This document shows, piece after piece, positions 31,169-39,911 of a stretch of DNA of 39,911 nucleotides. Both the position numbers and the translations under genes were made by a program. Below the pieces are notes generated by a model, which was not told where the DNA came from, made no database searches, and worked only from the letters and a program-made list of their open reading frames with translations. Each line of letters starts with the position of its first letter. Position 1 is the first letter of the stretch. This DNA comes from Priapulus caudatus (Eukaryota > Priapulida > Priapulimorpha > Priapulimorphida > Priapulidae): assembly GCF_000485595.1 (NCBI RefSeq), contig NW_014577114.1, positions 98,476 to 138,386 on the forward strand. The letters run 5' to 3'.

Positions 31169-34100
31169 GTAAGTGTAGCATTGCACGTGCTTCTGCGACT
31201 TTATAAAGTTTAGGTTTAAGTTAACTATGGGGAAATGTTTTAATAATGAATCATTCAAACTTATATTATTTAAAATAATAATAATATCGTCTTATAGTTG
31301 TATGTTTGGATAATTTTTTCGACTTTGTATTATATATATATATACCGTGTGTGTATATATATGTATATATATATTTATGTATATATACATATATATATTT
31401 GTGAAACGTGGTTTGTTTCTACATATTATATTTTTGTTACCAAAATTTTTCCTACTTTTGCAAATTAAAGTAGCATTGCTGTATTATGTTAAATAGTGAA
31501 GGTATTATGCACTCTAACTAATTTAGCAATTGCTAAATAATACACAAATGAGCATATACGCGCACGTATATACGCACGCGCACGCATGTGCACGCACTCT
31601 CGTAATTGAAAATTCGGATATCTATAAATCCTGTCATTTCATTTTCCCGTTTGTTGGAGGCTTCCTCAAAATGCAACGGTTGAAGAGCGGTAGAAGGGGG
31701 TTAGAAACAGCTGGCTTTAGGCGGCTGTTGACGTCAGCGATTTTAAGCTGTGTGCACATAAAAGACTTCGCAAGGTTCCTATTACAAAACAAATAACGGA
31801 GTAGTCCTGTTTGTTCCGTGCTGCAAAATTTTAAGTGTTGACCAGCTCCGGGCATCCCGTCAGCGTTGGCAGGTAGGCAAACGTTGACCCGGACGACTTT
31901 CATGTTGTGTTTGTTGTGGGCGCTTTGTGGGCCCTTATAATCAGTAATGCTTTATTGCTTCGTAGTGCACACGGTGCGTGCTGGGACAATGCAGTTTAAT
32001 TGTTCAAAGGGTGCTTCCAGTCTGCATGCATGCACTGCTCTCCCTCCTCGATCTCTACCGCTCTCCATCTGGCGTTACGCTGCGTAGCCTTCCCCACCCG
32101 ATACATCCTACATCACGTATAATGTTAATGATGCATAGCAATTCTACGCTAGTAGTGAATATACTAGATGTTGCGCGATTGCGTGTGTAACAAAATTTCT
32201 TTCCTTTATATGATCTTAAATGGTTAGAGTAAAAGAATTTTTGTTATTATTAGTATTACGTCAGACGTTTCCCTAATAAATTAGCACTATTTTGCTGCAC
32301 ACGATGATCTGTTTGAACTTAATGGAATAAGATAGGGGAAATATTGTCTTAAACTATTAAGATATAACGATAAAATAAATAATATATACAAAGATTTAAT
32401 ATGAATACAAGCATTGCGTGCACTCATTTGTGTAAGTGACGCACTGGAAATGGGTATAAACCGGTTAGTTTTCACGTTGTAAACTGTCATAATCTACGTT
32501 GTAATATATACTATTACTATATAATTGGAATATCTCTAACTGCAATATGTACTGAGCTGCGAGATATTCTATAATAGAATATATGCGACAGTTAAAGATT
32601 AAAAACTCAAAGAAAGGTATGTACACGACGTACAATAGTGCACTATATATATATATATTAGTGTAAAAGCGTGCAATTAACAGTCGCGCCGCGAAAGCAA
32701 TGGCGCCGGCAGCGTATGGTTGGACGTAAGATTTGGACGGTGAAAGAGAGTATAGAAACATTAAGAATTTGGTAGTAAATAGATTTCGTATTTAGTTAGC
32801 ATTATATTTTATTGAAACGCTTCAAGTGCCTGTGGTAGGCACAGCCCGTGTCTGTTGAAAGCAAGTCGCGATTCCCTATAATGCTAAATGTCCGCGTGGA
32901 CTACGCTCAAGATTTGCGTAAAAAGAAATATATATTACCGCTGACCTGCAGATATGAACTTACTCTAGACAAACAGCAGATTTCATATTGAAAAGTGATT
33001 TGGGGCATGGGCGTGCCAATCCAGCTAGCTATATTATAACATGTAAAAGGTAAGCATTATCTTAGTGCGTGCAGCGTGCTGTTTTAACCTATAATTGTAT
33101 GAGTGACTAACTAAGAACTAACATGAAACAGTTTGTAATTTCATCTACAACGGGGGAGGGTGAGAAATTAATTAATTTGTGATTTATCCATCACTCTGCT
33201 CGACTTCCTACAAAACGCGATTCCTCGTCGCACGTACGTTAGGCCTACTATATACTTTACTCTGGATTTTACAGTCTGCGCTATTCATCACTATTTTTAC
33301 TGTCAGCGATGCGCGGTCGCACTTAGGAAAGAATAATACGGCTGTACGTGTAAATCATTAGGGTTTGTTCTATCCAGGCTCTATAGGTTGTGTTGTCATC
33401 TAGTATGCATCCCATAGCAGCAACATTAAATCTTTTATTGCGGAATGATTGTTTCGTAAGTCGCGAGATCGCGAAAGAAGATAGGCAGTATGAATCTGTT
33501 GGCATGAATTGGTAACTTATAATACTGGCTAATAAAAGGAAATTGTGTCTGCATAAGGTCATATTATATATATATATGTAATTAAAATGCAACTCCTACA
33601 GTTCGTTAAAAATGGCACGTGCCTCCAATGGAAATAAACAACAAAGCGTTGAAACAATAACATGAAATAACCCTATAACCCCTAGATCAAAACATTGCTC
33701 GTATCTAGACATCACGTCGGCGCCATGGTAGAATTACACATGCTTACTACGTGTACGACACTTGTACGTGTGTTCAACCATGAACCAGAATTGTGCTTTA
33801 CGTAACCTATATATAAACTAACAGGAGCTAATAATGACAAATTAGCTCCTCAAATTAGCTTTGTCATTATTAGCTCCTGAAACTAACTATATTCAGCTAT
33901 ATATAGTAGATTCGTCTTTTTACTTCATTAATCGATGAACATGCGACCAGACGAATTCGAGGAAGTTGATATCTAGACTAACTACACAGAGTACTTAACG
34001 AAGTGGCGTGACCGATTGCAGATACCCGTCCATTCTCATATCCATGCACATCTACATTTGAGTCACATGTTGGAGGGGGCGGGGAGTCAGCGTAAGAGAC

Positions 34101-35090
34101 TTTTCGGTGATTTGACAATCGGCTTTACCACGTCTCACGGACGACCTTATATCCATATACCTACGATATAATAGTTTCAAGCTAGCAAGACTAAAAATTA
34201 GATTGGAACCGAAGTATTCACTGGTTCTGATATGCAGGAAAACTATGGTTTCGTCGCTGGTATTACTTCGGTGCGGCTATTATGCATACATCGTTTTGAA
34301 ATAAATGTCCGATTCTTGGAGCTAGGCTAATATATATATAAAATAAACACGATTCTATATCTACTAAATTACCTCGTTTTGTGTTGGTTTATTATATTGC
34401 AAAAAGCTGTAATTTATGAAGATCTGTATTTGGCATGAAAATATACGCAGGAGAGTTTTCAGTACGTGTGTGTATGTGTTAGTTGGTATTTGTACATTCT
34501 ACACGCGTATTTTTTTATTTAGCTACTTCTTGTCATCGGTTCAGATCTTGAAATGCATCCTGTAGTCGCTTTATTGACCAGGCGTATATGCTTAGTCAAA
34601 CTGCACCTAAAAATTAACAAATCATTAAATAACATTTAGGCTCGATGCTTATGTGTGTACTAGAGGGCGGGTGAAAGAAGTTATCAATCTGTACGTTACA
34701 CGGATTTTTGTGTGTTTATTAATTAGATAGATCTGCTCCACAACTGTCTTTTCCCGAGAAGACAGTTGCACGATGTTCATAAGTAAACACAGGTATTGTC
34801 TCTTTGCAGAATCTCATCTCGTGGTCCTTTAGCCCCCTATTATAAAAACACAGAGGGACTTCATCAGGAAACGACGGGCCCGCAGTGGTCGGGGAAAGAG
34901 TTAAACTCTATGCTGTGTAACAGTTTCAAACTGAGCAGCAAACAGAGAAAGATGTGCAGGCGGGTAAATGGCATGGCGGAAACAATCATGGAGTCGGTAA
35001 AAGACAGCGTCAGACAGTGTGAGCAGCAGTTTGCGTGCGAGCGGTGGAACTGCAGCGACGGCGACTACAGACTGAGTCTACTCAGACGAG
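31080..35090 (+). CDS. Wnt9: Wnt9-like secreted signalling protein, 5' part (two exons)
   Basis: Exons 31080-31168 and 34810-35090 join in phase (GG + A) to give about 123 residues of a Wnt ligand. Wnts are lipid-modified, secreted glycoproteins that bind Frizzled receptors. A signal peptide is followed by FVGISSRGPLAPYY, resembling the YFGLTG.xPLA start of mature Wnt9. Then come KLSSKQRKMCRR, GMAETIMESV, QCEQQFACERWNCS and YRLSLLRRG. The spacing MCRRxxGxAET...QFxxERWNCS...YRxSLLxRG fits Wnt9 better than other subfamilies from memory; no tree was built. An NCS glycosylation sequon lies in WNCS. An extra cysteine (FACERW) stands where relatives have another residue. Later exons, including the palmitoylated serine hairpin and C-terminal cysteines, are off the right edge. 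Confidence 0.9.
31329..31402. repeat. (TA)n/(TATG) microsatellite in Wnt intron 1
   Basis: Runs of TATATA broken by CCGTGTGTG and TATGTATA. Confidence 0.88.
31403..33821. other. Wnt9-like gene intron 1, nothing else recognised
   Basis: The intron spans 31169-34809 (3.6 kb). Apart from the microsatellites and the hairpin at 33822, I see no coding or RNA feature. Confidence 0.4.
33822..33879. mobile_element. 58-bp hairpin with the same 20-nt arms as the 9169 element
   Basis: The arms CAGGAGCTAATAATGACAAA (33822-33841) and exact complement (33860-33879) surround an 18-nt spacer that contains a partial copy of the arm (TTAGCTCCT). AAACTAA flanks both sides (33815-33821 and 33880-33886), consistent with a target duplication. 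The arm identity with 9169 shows a repeat family. Confidence 0.78.
34810..35090 (+). CDS. Wnt9: Wnt9-like gene, exon 2 (conserved N-terminal Wnt region)
   Basis: The acceptor tctctttgcag|A and donor G|gtatgt bound 281 nt, leaving phase 1. The exon carries four of the early conserved Wnt cysteines (SMLCN, KMCRR, RQCEQQF, WNCS) and the QQFxxERWNC signature. It ends in LLRRG, where the next exon should begin with the (F/T)xETAF block. That block was not found in 35091-39911, so the next intron is at least 4.8 kb. Confidence 0.96.
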
Positions 35091-38079
35091 GTATGTACGA
35101 GACTATAGCTAGCCTTATACTCAGGATTCCTCGGCGGATAAAAAGACGCGTGTCTCTGATAATTAATGGTCGTTGTCAACCTAGTTTTTACTACTTCTGC
35201 AAACCGCGCAACCGCGCAAATCGAAGCGTGTCAATTTCTATAAACCGTTGTTCATAACTCATGCTTTTGTTCGCCGACAACCTGGAGCCGATTTTGCCGC
35301 TCAGTTGTTTATTGTAATGTGTGTTTTATAACAGAGATCATGAACTCATGTGCAGAATTAGGCTGCAACTAGCATCGTCTGCGCATCGCACTAATTAGGC
35401 TGTCGTTGGTGAACTCACTAAAATAAACACGGCAAAAACATTCATGCGAAGAACATGGCCTATATGAAAGTAAAAAAATAATTAATATTTTCAAGCGGTA
35501 GCTGCATGGTGTGCAGAACCGACTTAGATCAAGTGGAGAGACGCCAATCGAACTAAATTTCGACCCTACTAAAAAAATCTTCAACGCAATTGCATTTTTT
35601 AGGAAAATATAAGGAATTTGAGAGCTTTCAGAACAATAATGTTAGAAAAAGAAAATAGCAGAAACCACACAGGACAATAATTTATTTCAACATTCAAAAT
35701 TATTATTGTTGTTATTTTTATTATTATTTATTGTAGTATTTTTTTATTTTGCCAAAAGTTGTAAAAAGCGCCAGCTATTACTATTTTCACGAATGAATAA
35801 GGTGCAAGTTGGACGAGGGATATGTCTTATGTGCGCTATGGGGTATATATGATTTTAAGGAATTTTAGCCACACAATTACATTTTTTTTACATAGGCTAA
35901 ATGAGAGAACTGGAGGCGCACTTAGCAGACGAATGCGAATGATTTCGCGCATGGTTTAATTAGGTTCAACCTTTCTTGCCGTTTCTACCTTTGTTTGTAA
36001 TATACCTTAAATTCTGTTTCTACCTTCGCGCTATAATAATGCCGTGTTCACGTATCTAACGCTGCCACCAATTGCTAAGGATCATAATAAGGCTGGGATG
36101 CTAGTTCGTGGGTCAATTAAAAATATGGAACTAAATTCAACGCGAACGCTGTGGGCGCGTGTACCATGCGGTATATAGCGACTATACGAAGTTTCATGGC
36201 GTTATTGCACCAGTAGCATCCACATTTACTCGTTAATCAATCTAGGAAGTACAACAAGTAAATATACGTAGGAGTAAATGTGACAGGATTTTAAAATGGG
36301 GTTTATTCCTAATTATCATGTCATTCCGCTTCCAGGCCTTTTGTAGTTCTGCCCTGTGTTCATATAATGACGATGGACTAATGGTTTCTCTCCCATAGTT
36401 TCGTGCATCGCGTGGAAGCGTGTCAGGTTCTCTTTTACTCTGATACGCATTTTTATTAATACGTCAAGCTCTCAGAATGCCGTACATCCAGCGTAATTCG
36501 GCTCTCGGCTCACACTCGCGCATGACTCGGGATGTAAGCTTGGTTGCGTTAAGGCGCCGGTCGAACCTGCTAAGTCGGTAGCTCTCTCTGTAACGACATC
36601 CGCCTGCTTAATACATTTGGCGTTTATTGCAAACAACGCATCTTCTAGTTGTAAACACTGGTGTTATTTATTTTTGGCACGTTTATTTATAAATATACAT
36701 TTGCCGTCGTAGAGCAATCAAGTATAGGGGCGCTTAGATTCAGAAAGCTTGGAATAGGTTTACAGTGGACACAGTGTTTGTTTAGAAAACATTTTGTTTG
36801 TTGAAACAGGAAGCGATAAAATCTTAATCACATCAGTAATGTCATTTTAATTATGTATAACACCAGGATTTAGGGATAAATATCCGCAACTACACTATGG
36901 CGGACTTTGTTACTAGTGCTGGGGTCACACACTGATCATTCCGCCATTATAATAAATATTAAAACGCATATGGATATTTTGAATAAAATGATTTCTGTTT
37001 TTGTAATTATCGGCTAGGGAAGCTGTCCCAACTTAAGGTAGAAACCAGACATATAATTAATTAATCTATTGCAAAATTATTAACATATGTGTCATATTTA
37101 GAGGCTGTCCAGGCCTCTTCTTCACACATGTGTCATATTTATTGATGTAATAATATCGTTGATTAGCGACAGTTATATGTTACATATTACTCCCGCTGTA
37201 GTATTTACTGTGAAAGCAGCAGCGTGGCCTCGGGTTAAGGAAACGGAGATAGGCACCTCCCTATGCGCCACATAGGCACGGGAAGGGATTTAACTTTTTA
37301 ACTTTATATGTTACATATATGCTGCTGTGTTATTGGCTTTCAACAACATATAATTGCTCCAATGGCGACCATCTGCGATTTCTACTATTATTAGATACGC
37401 GGAAAAGTATAAATATATGGTGACTGCATGACTATATATATAAACCTACGCTTATCAACTCCAGTTATTTACTACTGGCATGGGAGGAACGCTAATGAAT
37501 GCATTAGCTATAGTGATATCTACATATATTAAAACATAATCAGTGGAGCAGATACGATTCTTATGGTGTATACGTGATGGTATATGCAAATGGAATCATA
37601 CATATTTCGCTTGGCTAGCAACCACTTATATTTATGATAACGATAATAACGCAATTCAGCGACAATAAACGAATAGGTGCCGCTGTTCAAACGCTAGCAG
37701 CTCCAATCAGGTCGTATTCATATTTACTTACAGTGGTTATAAATTGTTGCGCTCGCCATTACTATGTGTGTTTTTCTTCTGAAGTATGTGTAATTGAGAG
37801 CATGTTCATCGTTCTATTGTTTACATATATGAATGCGTGATCATATATTTTTATTATGGTCACGATCGACATGATCACTATCGCAATAACTTTAAAATTA
37901 GTTCCTGATTTTATTATTTTATTTACTGCCACAATGATATTTTACATCAAAATACCGAGTTATGGATTTTCAGTTTAGCATTTTAAATTATCGCTCATAA
38001 AACAAGTACAACTTGCCAATTTATTGATTAGCAATCTCCTAAGAAGATTTTTTACGGTGTTTGTATTTAAAACCAGATC
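35091..38079. other. Wnt9-like gene intron 2, no exon recognised
   Basis: AT-rich sequence. I searched by eye for the Wnt ETAF and C.C blocks and saw none. A small duplicated motif (ACATxTGTGTCATATTTA) lies at about 37084-37141. Confidence 0.4.
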
Positions 38080-38082
38080 TAA

Positions 38083-38325
38083 AGTGGGGCTTATGTAGGG
38101 CTTGCAAGCCGACTCGACTGGAAGCAACTGGCAGCAATTCACTGCGACTGCAGTGCTTAGGTCGGTCGACTGCGACGCGACTGCCTGCGACTGGCAGCCA
38201 CTAGTTGCTCGGAATAGAACAGTGGGCAACTGGATGCAACTATAGTCACTGCCGATCGCTTCCAGTTGCTCGGAATCCAGTTGCTTCCAGTCGAGTCGGC
38301 TCGCAAGCCCGACATAAGCTCCCCT
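38083..38325. mobile_element. Foldback miniature element, 243 bp, TAA-flanked (Harbinger-like?)
   Basis: The left end AGTGGGGCTTATGTAGGGCT and right end (reverse) AGGGGAGCTTATGTCGGGCT form an imperfect inverted repeat. It continues through GCAAGCCGACTCGACTGGAA for about 55 bp. TAA lies directly outside both ends (38080-38082 and 38326-38328). A 3-bp TWA duplication is typical of PIF/Harbinger elements. The interior is rich in GCAACTGG and GACTGC motifs. Confidence 0.7.
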
Positions 38326-38599
38326 TAAGGATGCTCATATGTTTTATGGTATAACCAATGAATATGCAAATAACAGTGACACGTTGTGATTGAACGTGTG
38401 TGGTATCTGCCACGAGTGCGTGTGCTGGCAGCATGAATATTCGTGTACACAATATAGGTCAAGAGTCCAGAATAGAAAAGTGAGAGCACTGAGTCATTCT
38501 GCATAGAGATTTTAAGACACCACAACCAAAGTGCGGACCCATCCGCATATGAGTTACAAGTAAAGTGTAAAACCATTGTCTTGGTGGAATTGGATATAA

Positions 38600-39131
38600 A
38601 GCCCGCCGCACACGCTGTGGAACTTGCTGCGCCATCGTCCACACGTGGACAATGGCGCAGCAAGTTCCACAGCGTGTGCGGATGCAAAACCCTCGATCTG
38701 CGTCGTGTGGAAAATATCACACGTGTTTGATATTTTCTTCCACGTGTGGAAGATTGAACAGCGTGTGCGGAGTGGCTGTGTAAATTTCCACACTCAATTC
38801 GCATTGTTCTTGATTGTTCGCTTTGACACGGAGCGTCGTTGGACACGGAGCGTTCACACGACGTTTGATCGATCAGTTCTTGGACATGCCTCATGCGAGC
38901 TGAGAAAAAAATACAATGCGTCCAAGCAAACAATGCGAATTGAGTGTGGAAATTTACACAGCCACTCGCACACGCTGTTCAATCTTCCACACGTGGAAGA
39001 AAATATCAAACACATGTGATATTTTCCACACAACGCAGATCGAGGGATTTTGCATGTGCACACGCTGTGGAACTTGCTGAGCCATCGTCCACACGTTGGC
39101 GCAGCAAGTTCCACAGCGTGTGCGGTGGGCT
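38600..39131. mobile_element. Large foldback element, 532 bp, TAA-flanked, with hairpins nested at each end
   Basis: The left end AGCCCGCCGCACACGCTGTG and right end (reverse) AGCCCACCGCACACGCTGTG pair, and the arms match for about 200 bp (38600-38806 against 38936-39131). TAA flanks both sides (38597-38599 and 39132-39134). Each end also folds on itself: GCACACGCTGTGGAACTTGC faces its own complement within about 75 bp (38607-38683 and 39058-39123). Open frames through it are reverse-complement artefacts. Confidence 0.85.
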
Positions 39132-39214
39132 TAAGCAGATAGTTTTGGCCAACAATCTGGTTATGCTGCCTAAGCATTTCTTTCTGGACCACTGTGTTAC
39201 TAGCAAAGACATTT

Positions 39215-39480
39215 TTTGGTCTACAAACTGATTGTGGTGGCTAAGAATTTTTTAGGTCCGCTAACTATTTGTGGTGGCTAAGAAATCTTTGGCTCCACAC
39301 ACTGTTTGTGGTGGCTAAGAAATTTTTAGGTCCACAAACTATCTATGATGGCTAAGAAATTTTTGGGTTCACAAACTGTTTGTGGTGGCTAAGAATTTCT
39401 CCCCCCCCCCAACAAAAAGGTTTGTGGTGGCTATTCAATTTTTAGCTCCACAAACTGTTTGTGGTGGCCACGAATTTTTC
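39215..39480. repeat. Degenerate tandem repeat, about 37-bp unit
   Basis: TGTGGTGGCTAAGAA recurs at 39233, 39270 and 39307 and further on, with TTTTTAGGTCCACAAACTG between. Later copies are interrupted by a C10 run near 39401. Confidence 0.85.
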
Positions 39481-39556
39481 CTCCGAACTTTAGGCGGTGA
39501 AACAACAATCACGATAGCGATGTCTAGCCAATTCATCCTAATAGTTATGTGTATTT

Positions 39557-39559
39557 TGT

Positions 39560-39625
<66 letters not shown>

Positions 39626-39648
39626 GCGTGGGTGTGTGTGTGTGTGTT
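39557..39648. repeat. (GT)n microsatellite
   Basis: About 35 GT units followed by GTGCGTGGGTGT. The open frames of valine-cysteine repeats are artefacts. Confidence 0.96.
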
Positions 39649-39911
39649 ACGTGCGCCGTCTGAGAATTGGCGTATAATACCAGCGTTCGGCTTTGTAGTT
39701 CGAAGGTTTGCATATTTGTTTTTAATTTATCCGTCGATCGCACGCGCCTTCTGCTGTCTACGCCTCTCAAATTAAATAGCATCAGATATCAAATATTATC
39801 GGATATTATCTGACGCGCTTTCGCTGCGAATTTTCAATCGACGGAATCACTTTCTTGACAGTTCAGCGGCTAGTAGAGGTGGGTTTGTGTGTAGATGTTA
39901 TATTAGGTATG

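Noticed and set aside
36398-36424. Possible 27-nt Wnt exon after a ctctcccatag acceptor
   Set aside because: The translation does not resemble the Wnt ETAF block that should follow exon 2, and the phase and length are unconvincing.
38325-39231. Open frames up to 202 codons on both strands
   Set aside because: They run through the inverted-repeat arms of the 532-bp foldback element and mirror each other.
39855-39911. Possible Wnt exon after a ttcttgacag acceptor near the right edge
   Set aside because: Reading in the required phase gives VQRLVEVGLCVDV, which is unlike the conserved Wnt block.

Overview
The window is nuclear DNA from an animal. Two recognisable protein genes are split into small exons with GT-AG introns, and the rest is AT-rich non-coding DNA loaded with microsatellites, minisatellites and short DNA-transposon remnants. 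A Wnt9-type gene plus repeat types common in marine invertebrates (GGGGCG-TAGCTACG miniature hAT elements, AGGTCA-rich tandem repeats, P-element relics) suggest a bilaterian marine invertebrate, perhaps a lophotrochozoan such as a mollusc or brachiopod. The phylum is inference only. No bacterial-type operon, rRNA, CRISPR array or convincing tRNA was seen.

Left part (1-13.4 kb, minus strand): the 5' half of a gelsolin/villin-family actin-binding protein. Seven coding exons, all with matching splice phases, run from the start codon at 13346 down to 3733. They encode gelsolin-like domain G1 and most of G2. A possible eighth exon (G2-G3 linker) sits at 164-260, and the gene continues off the left edge. 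Its introns hold a 145-bp AGGTCA-rich tandem array (762-1735), a 447-bp Mutator-like foldback element with a 9-bp target duplication (8064-8510), a 191-bp satellite that runs into an assembly gap (9786-10983), hAT-like debris and a 20-bp minisatellite.

Middle (13.4-31 kb): intergenic DNA between two head-to-head genes. It contains a decayed P-element (THAP9-like) relic split by a 59-bp tandem repeat and a hAT-like end (20236-21575), two hAT-type miniature elements with 8-bp target duplications (24346-24537 and 26065-26308), a CTAG-rich hairpin region (19.2-19.6 kb), and about 1 kb of CA-rich DNA with a higher-order duplication.

Right part (31-39.9 kb, plus strand): the 5' end of a Wnt9-like secreted ligand gene, with a signal-peptide exon (31080-31168), a 3.6-kb intron, and an exon carrying the conserved N-terminal Wnt cysteine region (34810-35090). 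The remaining exons lie beyond the right edge. The first downstream intron holds two TAA-flanked foldback elements (38083-38325 and 38600-39131), a 37-bp tandem array and a GT microsatellite.

The most unusual recurring signal is a set of very short near-perfect hairpins (about 30-60 bp). They begin CAGGAG or CAAGAG and end CTCCTG or CTCTTG, with 7-8 bp direct repeats or AT tracts at their borders (9169, 14506, 26380, 33822, and one nested inside the 192-bp element at 24346). They look like a family of minimal hAT-type foldback insertions.
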